The translations under genes and the position numbers were made by a program. The notes beneath the pieces were generated by a model. It saw only the letters and a program-made list of their open reading frames with translations. It had not been told where the DNA came from and made no database searches. A DNA stretch of 64,000 nt. Origin: Dermacentor variabilis. Its lineage: Eukaryota > Arthropoda > Arachnida > Ixodida > Ixodidae. The stretch is taken from assembly GCF_050947875.1 (NCBI RefSeq), contig NC_134572.1, positions 121,267,105 to 121,331,104 of the forward strand. The letters run 5' to 3'. Of the stretch, positions 21,850 through 33,892 are shown in pieces; positions within the stretch are counted from its first letter, which is position 1; every line of letters starts with the position of its first letter.

Positions 21850-24800
21850 ATAAAGCATCCGCAGTAGACGCACCACGGCGGTGACGCAAGTAGAACGTGA
21901 GCTGGTGCAGACGTCGAACAAATGCCAGAGGCGATTTATGCATGCTCTCGCTATTACGCAATGGTCGACTGCCTGCATCGGCCATTACGTAGGCATCGGC
22001 CATTACGGTTAGGCGAAACGCTCGTGATCCCACCAGAGATACCCTACTGCGGGGGTATGAGCCATTGCATTCGTCTTACGTGACGGACGGACAATTTTCT
22101 CGTAGGTTAAATGTAGAAATGCTTACACATTAAAACACGTACTTTTACCTATGCATTACAGCGAAGGTGTATATGCGTAGGCGAAATGCTTGCGATCCGC
22201 CACAGAAGCACTCCGACCGAAGGTGCGGTGCGCCATTGGCTACGCCGGTAGTGACGTCATTCCTCTCTTGCAGCAGAGCGCGCGCGCAGAAGTCTCTATC
22301 CAGCTTCGCAATAGGTTCAAGAAAAATGCATCCCTGTCTTTATGTCTTTAATTAAATTTAATGTGCGTCCCCAGTGTGTCACTTGGCAAATACAGTGCAA
22401 AACCAAGTCATAAACACTGTGATTAACGCATCACGAAGCACAAATTCGTAACATAATTCAGGAATGCTTTGATAAAGCAGCTGGATTAACAAAATGAGCC
22501 GCACATTTCGCCCCTCCATAATGGTGATTATGCGAAGCCCAATGTACGGCATTTCAAATAAACAATCTGATAAACCCAAGCCGAATGTAACCTCATTAAG
22601 AAACACAATTAAGGCGTAACCAATATTTAAAGAAAGAGTTTATTGAACCGTCGCAATTTACCCAGCGATAAACACCGGAGCCGCACATTTCAGCGTCGTT
22701 GCTTTACCATATATACGGGGTGCATGGGCGGTATTTTTTTTCCGAAATAATTTTGTATACGAGAAGTGCCTAGATTAACTACTAATCCACACTTTGTTCA
22801 TTAAATCAGCTCATGACGAGTAAACAAATGAAGCAAGTTTGTTTTCTGGTGCATCATAACATACTTCACCTTAAAAAAAAATGCTCACCTGGTGCAGAAA
22901 AAGAAAGTACATTGCTTCTTCTTTCTTCACGGATAAAGGACGTTATAAAACAAGTCACACAAGCAAAGGGTGATTTATATTCAGAACCAGTGATTTTGCT
23001 TTTTATGCAATCAGGAATGTGCGTTATAACATATCCGCTCATTGGTTGACAGCTAAAGCTGGTCATAGAAAAGGTCTGTTCTTTTTTCACGTAAAACATA
23101 TTGTATAAACAGAATCTCATTCAGAGCAAGCGGAAGCAATGTTAACATTTCTAGGGAGTGTCACATGCGTCGGTGCTGGCTAAGCAATTTTGGACGAATT
23201 CCCTCGAAATGAGAAAAATACCTCATATAAACAGAGGAAAAGCAATAAAGAAAACAATTTCGACTGCCACCCAAAACCAAGGTGCTCTGTATACACGTGG
23301 TGAAAGGAATATACAGAGACAGTCAACATAGACACTTTTACATATATGCCCAACGTTCTTTTTCTAATATCTCGACTGAAGAGTAAAATAATTGCAAAAT
23401 ATTTTGTATTTCTCTCACTTTCAACACCTCTGTATTCGCTGCTTTCAGCCCTTAGTATGAAAAGGCCTGAATTTCAACCAATTTAGCAAGAAGGATTGCA
23501 ATGAAACGGCTTTTTTAAATTTGTGGCTTCGGTTTCCACGCCGCCGGTGCCGTCGCCGTCAACGAAACATTGGCCGTGCGCCGCCGCCGCCGGTCGACAC
23601 CGCCACGGCGCACACCTCTATGCACAAAGGCAACCATACATGTTCGCCACGCAGCGGAACGAACGTTGGGCGTAAAACGCTCCAGATAGAGGGTGGCACT
23701 GGCACTGTGATTAAAGGGAGAGAAACAACTTCACTAGCCCATAATGAAATGGAGTGTGTTAAGCGTCTGATGGGGTGGCTGGCTCTTCACGGGCTCCATA
23801 TGCTTCCAGGACCGCCACGCCCCTGTGGATCAGGTGGAGTTGGTCTTGCTTAGCGGGACTGCACAGCATGATCGCCGTACAGCAGCCACTCGAATTCACA
23901 ACCACTCCTTTCCGGATCCAATTAGTAGCAAACACTTGAACAGCACAGTTTTAGGCGTACATTTACTCTGCGTTAAGACGTTAGACTAAAAGATATAAAG
24001 CAAGGATAAAGAACTTGACAACAGAATCTGCATATTGAACTTTACCGCAACACTATCTTGATATAGTTAAAAAACTTGCACTTTCGCCAGAACAAGCGTG
24101 GAGGCCTTGTAAAGTAGCGTACGTTAGCAGCAGAACTAAAATTCGGCTCCATTGACCGGTAGTCGCAGCATATGCTATTCCTTATACTAAAACCGTTGTG
24201 CGCGACGACGTGAAACGCCCTGACATCAGAAGGGATTTTAAGGCATTGAAGCCACCTGCCTGCTCCCGAGCTCCGTGAACAGGCGAATGTACATGCACAC
24301 ATGCGACTATATGTGTTCGCCACGCACAGAATGAACGTTGGACGTGGAGCGCCTGCGGCGGATGAATGGATGGTGGCAGTGGCACTGTGATTATTACGGC
24401 TGCGACACGCTGTTTGCAAGCAGAACTTATATGTTCATTTACGTGTAGAGGTGCGTAGGAGCCGCCCGGAGCTCCCATAAGGCTACTGTTCGAACGATAA
24501 TGCAATCCTGCGCGGTTAACTGTTCTTGAGTGGAGGAAGTGTATGCTACGCGTTGCTTTTTCATGCCTAAGCATTCTTTTGTGAGTACTCCAGCTCCATC
24601 ACGCGAGAAGTCGCGTGAAAAGTAATTACCTTGCATCTGCACAAGAATGCGAAATTTACGCATATATTTCATCCTTATAACAGAGTAAATGTAGATGATT
24701 GGTATCTTTAAAAGCGATGAAGAACTACTCGAACCGAAAAAAAAATCCCACTGCCCATCCACTCTGCCAAGATCGACGATCAGCGAAGCTGTGTATGTGG

Positions 24801-24935
24801 GCCCCTTATTCCCGAACTGTACCTCCGCCACGGGTCACCCTGGTATTGCACTACCTTTGGGATCGGCCAGCGTTTCTCGGTAAATATTACGGTTACATAC
24901 GCTCCAGTTATCGGGAAGCGTGAGAAGCAGTCAGG
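21850..24935 (+). repeat. Dispersed repeat DR1, copy 2 (longest)
   Basis: It starts with a segment S (about 21868-21990, containing 'ggtgcagacgtcgaac' and 'gcaatggtcgactgc'). The body from about 22020 is collinear with copy 3 at 28600-30830, and from 22969 with copy 1. The order includes 'accctactgcggggg', 'acggacggacaattttct', 'acccagcgataaacac' (22658), 'cgttataacat' (23024) and 'cgtcggtgctggct' (23168). Two related blocks near 23640 and 24310 follow, and an end block 'cagcgaagctgtgtatgtggg' near 24781. A segment of about 180 bp at 23718-23900 is absent from copies 1 and 3. No coding function was recognised. Confidence 0.75.
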
Positions 24936-24989
24936 GATCTTTGAATGCTATCGCGTTCCACTCTTGAACGCGAATCTTAAGCTTCCTCC

Positions 24990-25620
24990 CAATTTTTCAC
25001 AGCGAGCGTCCGCGGTCATCGGGTTTGATGTGTTCAAGCTTGCATGTGTGCGCTGAAACCATGCTTGTTAACATCGCATTGCCATTTGTTGGGCCTGTTG
25101 CTAAACTGACTTCAAAACCAAATTTAGCGCCAGCGAACAAGGACAGACGGGAGACAACACCGCAACTTTTCAGTTAGCGCGTTGTGATGTTTCCCTTCTG
25201 TCCTGGTTCGCTGGCGCTAAATATCCTGTCCAAGTTAACATAGCAATCGAATGTTTACAAGGGGGTGTTCTACTCCGGTGGCAGTTGCGTATTGCGCGAT
25301 AGCGGAATACATGTCTTGAATACGATCTGCGATGCGAACAGTCTAGGAGCACCGAAGGCCAATAGCCTGGTATGCGCTATAGAACCCATACGCTTGCGCA
25401 TCATCCTCGTCCGCGAAGTGGAACGTTACTATCGCTTTTGTTTTCCCTTCTTGTTTTCGCCTGTGTCCACGGGCGGTGTGCGCCGCAGGCCTCTAGCAGG
25501 GTGCCTGGATGCGCGCGTCCCCGGACGTGCAACCTAGCCGGCAGGCTCGGTAGCGGTGGCGGTCACTCCGAATGTTCGTTTTAACCGAGTAGCACGTCTG
25601 AGGCGGTTCGTCCTAAGCGG

Positions 25621-25696
<76 letters not shown>

Positions 25697-25990
25697 TTGG
25701 TGTAATTTTTTTTGCATTGAGTCTATGTAAATCCAAATAAACGTTCCCTCGTTGTTCGTAACCCACAATTCGGCTTAACTGAGTTCGTCTTAACGAGAGT
25801 TCACTGTACTTGAGAACTTGAATAAATAATTAATGGTAATTATTTTTTTAATATAGAATGAACAAAAATAATCTAAGTATTTTTAAGCGACGGAAATCGA
25901 CATTACCTTGGTTCTGTCCATCTTCGTGGGATTTTCATATTTTTAATGCTCAGCTGAAGTTACGTGGGACACCCCGCATATGCAAAGCTG
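24990..25990 (+). repeat. Dispersed repeat DR3, copy A, containing (AAT)n
   Basis: Its reverse complement is at about 33535-34325. Shared blocks include 'atcgggtttgatgtg' (25018), 'aatgtttacaaggggg' (25249), 'gaagtggaacgttac' near 25417, 'ggcggtgtgcgccgcaggcc' near 25471, 'tcactccgaatgttcgtttt' near 25563, and 'tacgtgggacaccccgcata' near 25960. In both places DR1 sequence precedes DR3 in the unit orientation, so the two probably form one larger element. A (TAA)n microsatellite occupies 25623-25694. Confidence 0.75.
25623..25694. repeat. (AAT)n microsatellite inside DR3 copy A
   Basis: About 24 perfect trinucleotide units. A-rich strand is plus, as in the inverted DR3 copy B. Confidence 0.95.
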
Positions 25991-26500
25991 TAAGCGGTAA
26001 TAGCTCTTACATGTTTTCCTTCATTCGTTCTAGCGAGCGACCTTTACGTGACCATTTCTAAAGACGTTTCACGTAAAGAAAGATAAACAAAAGAACAGAG
26101 TGCTATTGTTCGCTTATCGACTGCTTAATCCCCTCCTCTATAATATGCTAAACATCACTTTTGAGAACTTCCTCTGTCACGCATTCTAACACGAAAAGGA
26201 AAATTTATTATTCGAGGATGTTGGTTAAGGTGTGGCCTCAGATTCGATTTTGTCGCTCGATAGGTGAAGGCTAGAGTCGCTACCCTCGAAGTAATTTGAG
26301 AGATTGTGGTTTAGAAATGTTAGGTATTATATCATAACAAAAATCTGTACGTGCTATAGATTAAAAGAGAGCAAACGGCAAGATTGCAAGCTTAGACGTT
26401 TGTAATGGAGCAGCGGCAAGCTGATGCTGCATGTGTGTGTTATGTCTGTACCATCAATTCTACAGAAAGTATGTTCGCACCATATTTACAGTGACGGAAG
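25991..26500 (+). repeat. Dispersed repeat DR4, copy 1
   Basis: It aligns with 45140-45910. Shared blocks include 'taagcggtaatagct' (25991 and 45141), 'ataggtgaa' near 26260, 'aacggcaagattgcaag' near 26375 against 'aacggcaaggttgcaag' near 45791, and 'cggcaagct' near 26411. This copy lacks the SINE found in the other and therefore shows the empty site. It directly continues DR3. Confidence 0.7.
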
Positions 26501-26887
26501 CAGCACATAGGTCTTTTGCAGAAGCTTTTGGAGCAGGAAAACCCGGAGTTTAGAGCAGAAATAGATGCTTTTATATATATGAAGTAATACTTGAAAGAAC
26601 GTTATCAAATCAAATGTACGAGTAAAGCAGCGCCTATTCCTAAACCACTGGCGTGATCGCCAGCAACGATCCGACGGCATTTCGTCTCGCGGACGGAAGG
26701 TAAACACCCATTAGCGAGGTGGCTCGGGTAACTTGCAAGTTCTACGTTTCAGTTGCTATTCGCACCGGCAAAACCGAAAACAAAAGCCAGTTCACTTAAG
26801 TCCACGATAATCGTGTTGTCGAAAAGAAAGCACACTATTCGATGTGTCATTTTCCGCTGCTCTCCACGTTCGCTCTTTCATTATTTT

Positions 26888-27010
26888 ACTAAATACATTT
26901 TGGGGTTTTACGTGGCAAAACCACGATCTGGTCTTGAGGCACGCCGTAATGGGAGACCCCGAAAATTTGGACCACCCGGGGTTCTTTAACGTGCACCCAA
27001 ATCTAAGTAC
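26888..27010 (-). mobile_element. Partial tRNA-derived SINE (3' half only)
   Basis: The plus strand shows the characteristic tail and body: 'ggggttttacgtggcaaaac', 'gaggcacgccgtaatggg', 'ccacccggggttctttaacg', 'gcacccaaatctaagtac'. The tRNA-like head that should follow to the right is missing, so this copy is 5'-truncated on the minus strand. It is inserted in DR2 copy 2. Confidence 0.8.
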
Positions 27011-27800
27011 ACCGATGGCAGCGTTCTCGACGTCGTCGCATGAACGCTGCCATCCGTCTACTTGGAGAGAGCGTCCAGCCACTCGAGCTGCGCGATGACC
27101 AGCTCTGATTGGTCTGCGCTCACCGAGCCGCGTCTGGCGGTGGGGGCGGCGAGATCTGGTATCTCTTGAGCGCGCCACCCTCAGCGTCGACTCCGAGCGA
27201 CGCCCGCGTAACAAAACGCCGGGAAAACGCTGAATACGGGGCGGCCTTAACAGTTGCGCACTATAGAACATCGCAACAGACACAAACTCAAAATGCACAA
27301 GGTCGACGGCTGTCTACCGAATTTCGAATACAACAGCAATAAATCAGCCCCTTATATGTTACCCAAATGCCCTGTATCGCGCGTGACATGAGTTTGCCGC
27401 CAATGCTGGGCTCCTAAATAAAGGACCTAGTTAGCGCAGTTCAGGTTAGTTTGTTAGCTTCAAGGTCCCCCTTAGGGGCATTGCATAAGGGGTGGGTTAT
27501 TATAGAACGGCGAAAACTCCAAACTATATCGCTTAGACACTGACAATGACAATAGGCGGCAGAAAGCTACTCACTCTAGAGATACTGATCAAAACTTTTG
27601 CCACTGAGATTTTTAGCCCTAAAGAAAGCTTGACCGCAGAAATTGGTACATTCAATGTTATTTTCAGGCAGAAACCAGCAGAAAATAATGAGTTTCATCG
27701 ATTTTTCGCCAAACACCGCGTCTAGCGGGCGTGCCGAGAACTAGAGGATCTGAGGCTGCCGTGCCGTTGTCTGTGCCGGTATCCGGAAGAGACAAGGGCA
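27011..27800 (+). repeat. Dispersed repeat DR2, copy 2
   Basis: Together with 26850-26887 on the other side of the SINE, this matches DR2 copy 1. Similarity is clearest from 27295 onward. It runs directly into DR1-type sequence at about 27800. Confidence 0.65.
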
Positions 27801-27965
27801 CCGTTATGCGCGACGAAGTAATGAATGCGATGGTGGCGATGATTTTGAAACGCTGAGACATCAGAGGGGATTTTGAGGAATTGAAGGCACCTGCCTTCTT
27901 CCTAGCTCTGTCAAGAATAGAATGATGCAAGCACACGTAGAGGTGTGCGCGGAGATGGCGCCGCC
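27801..27965 (+). repeat. DR1 fragment joined to DR2
   Basis: It resembles the stretch around 24190-24300 of DR1 copy 2 and 36150-36260 of copy 5: 'gcgcgacgaagtaatg', 'gacatcagaggggattttgagg', 'tgccttcttcctagctctgtc'. It shows that DR2 and DR1 blocks are combined in more than one way. Confidence 0.6.
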
Positions 27966-28559
27966 ACCACCGCCGCAGATGTTTCTAATCGGCGAGATCG
28001 GTGCGCCATTTAAATAGGGATAATGGTTTCTTTTTCGACTCATTCAGCTTCGTTGGAGATATTGTGTTGTCTTGCTTAATTGTTTTGCCTTTCTGAAGCA
28101 GATAATCATTATTGCCACGCAGGTGCGCAACGAGCAATACAATACAAACAAAAGTAACCCTGCTGTCCACGCACCTGCGCATGCGTGTCGTCACAACTCA
28201 GCGCACCGCGGGATTCCGAAAGTCCTACTTCAAAAGCGCAATATGGCGCAAGGAGAAGAAACGGCAGCCTCAGAAAGCCGGAATCGCAGCTTGAGGGTCG
28301 CGGTACTCTGTAAATGCGGGTAGACTCCGCGATATGTCTGACAGCGGCATCAACGCGAGAGATGAATCTTGCAGCAAGATAGAAATTTCTGGTCCCGATG
28401 AAGTTTGTGATGCCGGTTTGAAGCTATCGGATTATTCCGACCGTTGCATTTGAAGGAGTTTTTCTACTTTCTACATCTTAAATTTATTTTAGGTGCATAC
28501 TGCGCGTTGCTCTTCCTTTGTAGCATCCATATAAAGAATTCCGCGAAACTGACACCGAT
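27966..28559 (+). other. No repeat recognised; two short open frames
   Basis: A 39-codon frame at about 28335-28452 (MSDSGINARDESCSK...) with an acidic, well-composed peptide ends in TGA. A shorter one lies just upstream (MAQGEETAASESRN..., about 28243-28323). Neither matches a family I know. Both may be chance. Confidence 0.2.
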
Positions 28560-30970
28560 GGCTGCACTAAACCGTAAAGCATTTTCAATGTGCAGGCAAC
28601 AGCGAAAATATATGCCCAGACGTAAGGCTCTTGATCCCACCACAGATACCCTACTACGGGGATATGAGTCACTGCATTCATCTTAAGTGACAGACGGACA
28701 ATTTTCTAGTTGGTTAGATATAGAAATGCTTACACATTTAAACATATATCTTTATCTACGTATTACAGAGTAGCTGTATATACCAAGCCGAAACGCTCGT
28801 GGTTCGACCACAGAAGCCCTAGGGTGGAAAGTCGATAGTGACGTCATTCCTCTCTCTAGGTTTAAAAAAATAGGTATATAAAAAAAGGCTATAGGTTTAA
28901 AAAAAATGTGTCCCTGTCTTTAAGTCTTTAATTAAATGAAAGGTGCGCCTCCAGTGTGTCATTCGGCAAATACAGTGCAAAACCTAGTCGTAAACACTAT
29001 CATTAACACATTACGAAACACAAATGCGTAACATAATTCAGGAAGATTTTGATGAGCCCGCTGGATTAACACAAACAAACCGCTCATTGCGCCCCTCCAT
29101 GCTGGTGATTATGGGAAGCCCGATGCGTGGCATTTCAAGTTAACAATCTGATAAACCCAAGCCGAATGTAACCTCTTCAAGAAACATAATTAAGTCGAAA
29201 CGAATATTAGAAAAAGTGTTCAATGAACTGTCCGAATTAACCCAGCGATAAACACAGGGGCTACACATTTTAGCGTCGCGGCTATACCATCTATACGGTG
29301 TGCATGGGCAGTACTTTTTTTAGGACATTATTGTGCATCCGAGAAATGCCTGTATTAACTACTAATCCACACTTTGTTCATTCAATCAGCTGATGACGAA
29401 TAAACAAATAAAGCAAGTTCGTTTTCTGGTGCGTCATAACATACTCCAGCAAAAAAAAAAAAATATGTTCATCTGGTGTGGAAAAAGAAGGTATATTGCT
29501 TCATTTTTCTTCACGAATAAAGGACGTTATAAAACAAATTACATAAGCAAAGGGTCAATAATATTGAGAACAAGTGATTTCACTTATTGTCCAGTCGGGA
29601 ATGTGCGTTATAACATCAACTGATTCGTTGACATCGAAAGTTGGTCATAGAAGAGGTCTGTTCTTTTATTACGCCAAACATATTGTACAAACAGAATCTA
29701 CTTCAGCGCAAGCGGAAACAAGGCTAACATATCTAGAGAGTGTCATACCTAGAGAGTGCTGGCTCAGCAGTTCTAGACGAATTCACTCGATATGGAAGAA
29801 AAATATCTCATATGAACATAGGTAAAGCAAAAAAGAAAACAACTGCGACTGCTTCCCAAAAAGCAAAGTGCTCTGCATATTCGATATGAAACGCCGCCGC
29901 CGCCGCCGCCGCCGGCGCCGCCGCCAACGAAAAATAGGCGCCACTAGCCGCCGCTGTAGTTCGAAACCACCACGGTGCACACCTATGCGCAAAGGCAACT
30001 AACAATACATGTTCGCGACGCAGACGAACAAACGTTGCGTGTAAAACGCTCTCGGTAGGTGGTGGAACTTGCACTGCGTTTAGTACAGCTGCCACTAGAT
30101 ATTACAACAGGTTCTTCCCGGATCCCATTAGTAGGAAACGCTTGAACAGCACAGTTTTAGGCGTTCATTTAACATGCATTAAGACGTTAAACTAAAATAT
30201 ATAAAGCAAGGTTAATGAACTTGAGGACTCAATCAGCATATTGAGCTTGCCCGCAACACTGTTTCGATACAGTTGCAAAACTTGCAATTTAACCAGAACA
30301 TTCTTGGAGGCCTTGTAAAGTAGCGCATACGTTAGCAGCACGAGCCTCAATCGGCTCCATTGACGGTGCGCGCTGTCCTATGCCGTTACCTATACTAAAA
30401 TAGTTGTGCGCGACGAAGTGAATCGCCCAGACATCACAAGGGATTTTGAGACATTGAAGGCATGTGCCTTCTCCCTAGCTCAGTGAACAGTCGAATATAC
30501 ATGCACAAGTGCGACTGTACGTGTACGTCACGCAGCAGAACGAACGTTGGACGTGGAGCGCCTGTGGTGGATAAATAGGTGGCGGCACAGGCACTGTGAT
30601 TATTACGTCTGCCACAGGCTCTCTGCAAGCAGAACTTCTGTTTTCATTTACGTATAGGCGCGCGTAGGAGCCGCCCGGAGCTCCCATCAGTGCTACTTTT
30701 TGAACGATAATGCAATCGTGCGTGTGAAATGGTTCTTGAATGGAGAACGTGGGCGCTACGTGTTGCTTTTTATTGCCTAAGCATTCATTTGTGAGTACCC
30801 CAGCTACATCACGGGAGAAGTTGTGTGAAAAGTAATGAGTGAGTGGACGCATGACAGCGGTGGCGCAAGTAGAAGGTGGGCTGGTGCAGACGTCGAACGT
30901 ATGCCACAGGCGTTTTATTCGCACTCTCGCTATTGCGCAATGGTCGACTGCATGCATCGGTGCGTCAATA
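28560..30970 (+). repeat. Dispersed repeat DR1, copy 3
   Basis: Collinear with copy 2 from 'accctactac' near 28649, through 'acccagcgataaacac' (29239) and 'cgttataacatcaac' (29607), to a CCG-rich block (29889-29933, expanded GCC repeats) and the paired 'gttcgcgacgcag'-type blocks near 30010 and 30520. After 'gtgaaaagtaatga' (about 30828) it ends with segment S (30840-30965), which lies at the opposite end in copy 2. Confidence 0.75.
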
Positions 30971-30999
30971 TTGTCGACACAACGGGCAACTAGCCAGCC

Positions 31000-31560
31000 T
31001 GTCTCTGTACAGTGTTCAGAAATTCCAGCGCGAACACTTTCGAAACAAATATAACGCTTTGTTTCATTTCCAGCTTTAACTGCGTTCGAAACAGCAGCTT
31101 AATTTATTATTCCAATTGTACACTTGGACTACTCCATCGTTAGAAACCAACTACGGAGACAGTTCATGTCGCACTTTTATGTAATTGAGCCACTCGTGCC
31201 GTTGCTATCACGCGTACATTGCATGGATGCGCGCTCACGAAACAATGGGAGGCGGACTTGAGACAAGCGCCAGCTGACTACCTTCGTTGCTTATGCTGCT
31301 GCTTCTGCAAGCCGGCACACATGACGCCACGACGGTAAGCGTGTAGCCGCCACGCGCTCACAATCGTCCAAGAAATACAACCATTATTTAAATATTACAT
31401 GAAAAGAAGACGGAAGATCCCACACCTTGTGGGAATCGTCGTTATGCGAAGCAATCTGCGGGGAGACTACCTAGTTAACGAAACGACCATCAGAGCACCA
31501 AGACGTAGGTAGCAGTTTCATGACGAACAGAACATGCATGTCATGACCAATCATTTATGA
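31000..31560. other. No gene recognised
   Basis: A gene-free stretch between DR1 copy 3 and the CA tract. Nothing repetitive or coding was recognised. Confidence 0.4.
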
Positions 31561-31566
31561 CGTTCA

Positions 31567-31947
<381 letters not shown>

Positions 31948-32046
31948 CAGGCGACGACGACGACGAACGCCTCTCCCTGCGATCTAAAATTACGCCCGCT
32001 CTACGAGAACCAATTCTAACAAGCGCCCGCGTATTCGTTATTTCCT

Positions 32047-32210
32047 CGCCTCACGTAGTCTTCTGCTGTTGTCCTCGAAGGCGCTTCCCATCTCTTGCCA
32101 CCCATTCTGTAGCCCTAATGTTCCACCAGTTACCCAGCCTACGCATCACATGATCGGCCCAGCTCCATTTTTTCTGCGTTTTTCTGCAGAAATCAGGCAT
32201 TTGTATTGGC
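32047..32210 (-). mobile_element. Short LINE C-terminal fragment (RTE-like)
   Basis: The minus strand reads KKWSWADHVMRRLGNWWNIRATEWV then DGKRLRGQQQ. This corresponds to the conserved RTE tail WGARAGHVMRRED..W..RVPEWIPREGKRSRGRQ seen at about 16320-16420. It belongs to a different subfamily. It abuts the Penelope element. Confidence 0.65.
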
Positions 32211-33345
32211 TTAAAGGTGGCCCCTATTCTTAGCAATATTTACCTGAGTAAGGTTGATAACTGCTTAGAGAAAGCCTTAGGTGATTGCGTTACCAAGATA
32301 TTTCGTTACGTTGATGATTACCTGATTTGCAGCAATAGGGGAGAATTCGATCCCGCTGCTACTTCAGTAAGTGAGCAATTTAAACTTTACGGAGGAGGAT
32401 TAAAGTTTACTATGAATTTCCTCAGCGACGCGTAATTAAGTTTCTAGCGATTTCCTTGGTCTTCGAAAAAAATCACGTTTGTTGGCAGTACTCCCCAATA
32501 ACTTCAAAGCCGTTCTTAAACTTTCAATCCAAGCATTCTAAAGCAGTAAAAAACGGCATTGCCATGTCGTGCCTTAAGTCTGCTGTCACCGGATCCAGCA
32601 TGCACAAAATGAGCGCCAGTTTCAATCGGCAGGTCCGGCGCCTATTAGAAGCAGGTTATCCTAGTTTAGCAGTGGCCACTGTGGCTGAACGCCTAAAGAA
32701 GTCGGTTTCGAGGGGGCTGACGTGATTACAGAACGCAGTAATAGCAAAAAAAGAGTATTGGCTATTTCGTACATTCATTCAGTGTCGCACAGGCTTAAAA
32801 ATGTTGCAAGTAGATATGATCTTAATGTTGCTTTCCCGGTTCCCAATAAGCTAGTGAAGATATGCGCTGCCGTGCAGAGGAAAAAGGAGCAGGCAAAATG
32901 CGAAAAAAGAACAGATATTTGTCCAGTGAAGCACAATAAGAACAACAGTTTTACTGACTGTCGTATGGGTGTGGTTTATAATATTCCCCTTAGCTGTGGC
33001 CAGTTCTACGTAGGAAAAACGGGGCGGTGTATTAATCAGAGGCTGATGGAACATAAAAGGTCGTTAACCAGTGGATCGCCTTCTAATCTTTCCCTACATT
33101 GCTAAGATTGTAACTGCATGCCAGACTTAGATGAATGTGCGATATTGTACAGGCATAAGAATGAAGATACGCGTCTTATGGGAGGTGCATGGCATATCTA
33201 TAATGGTGGAAGTGCGTGCGTGAGTCAGCCTTCGATTACTTTACATAAGGAAGAGATTAAGTGCCTTAACAGTTATCACGCAAGTAGACCAGCACATGTA
33301 CCCGACTCACACGTGGTGATACCATTCCAGAGCTCGCGCAGATGA
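32210..33345 (+). pseudogene. Penelope-like element: RT end plus GIY-YIG endonuclease
   Basis: The last part of a Penelope-type reverse transcriptase is at 32210-32435 (APILSNIYLSKVD, FRYVDDYLI with the catalytic YVDD). A linker/thumb follows at 32456-32725 (YSP..SKPFLNFQSKHSK, SFNRQVRRLLEAGYP). A GIY-YIG nuclease-like domain is at about 32940-33330 (GVVYNIPLSCGQFYVGKTGR, then NQRLMEHKR). Two frameshifts and a TAA at 33103-33105 disable it, and the 5' part of the RT is absent. The RT plus GIY-YIG combination is diagnostic of Penelope-like elements. Confidence 0.88.
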
Positions 33346-33495
33346 GTTTTGTGCGTTCTTTCTTTTTGCGCCTAAGTGCTCCATTCAGTTGATAGCCGGA
33401 GTTCGTGTTGTCCACTTCTCTACTCTTGTGTCCTGTCTGCACGCCTCACCTCTTTTTTGCATAATGAATCTTTGCCAACTAGCTCAGCTGTCTCG
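33346..33495 (+). mobile_element. Penelope-like element 3' tail
   Basis: The stretch with 'gttgatagccggagttcgtg', 'ttgtccacttctctactctt' and 'gcataatgaatctttgccaa' follows the GIY-YIG frame. It recurs in both orientations at 59640-59870, which marks it as the terminal part of this element family. Confidence 0.65.
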
Positions 33496-33499
33496 TTCG

Positions 33500-33799
33500 A
33501 AAATATGTTATAGCCTTTACCTCTTCTATCTTTGCATATGTGGGGTGTCCCGCGTAACTTCAGCCAAACATTAAAGATATGCAAATTCCACGAAGCTGGA
33601 CAGAACAAGGTAATTTCGTTTTCCGTCGCTTAAAGGTACTTAGATTAGTTTTGTTCATTCCGCTTCATTAGATAATGAGCCTAATTATTTAATCAAGTTC
33701 TCAAATACAGTGAACTATCGTTAAGACAAACTCTGTTAAGCCGAATTCACGCATACGAACAAGGGAACGTTTGTTTGGTTGTCCATAGGCTTAATGGAA

Positions 33800-33892
<93 letters not shown>

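Noticed and set aside
28335..28452. 39-codon acidic frame MSDSGINARDESC
   Set aside because: Considered as a first exon or transposase start, but no donor site or homologous family was recognised.
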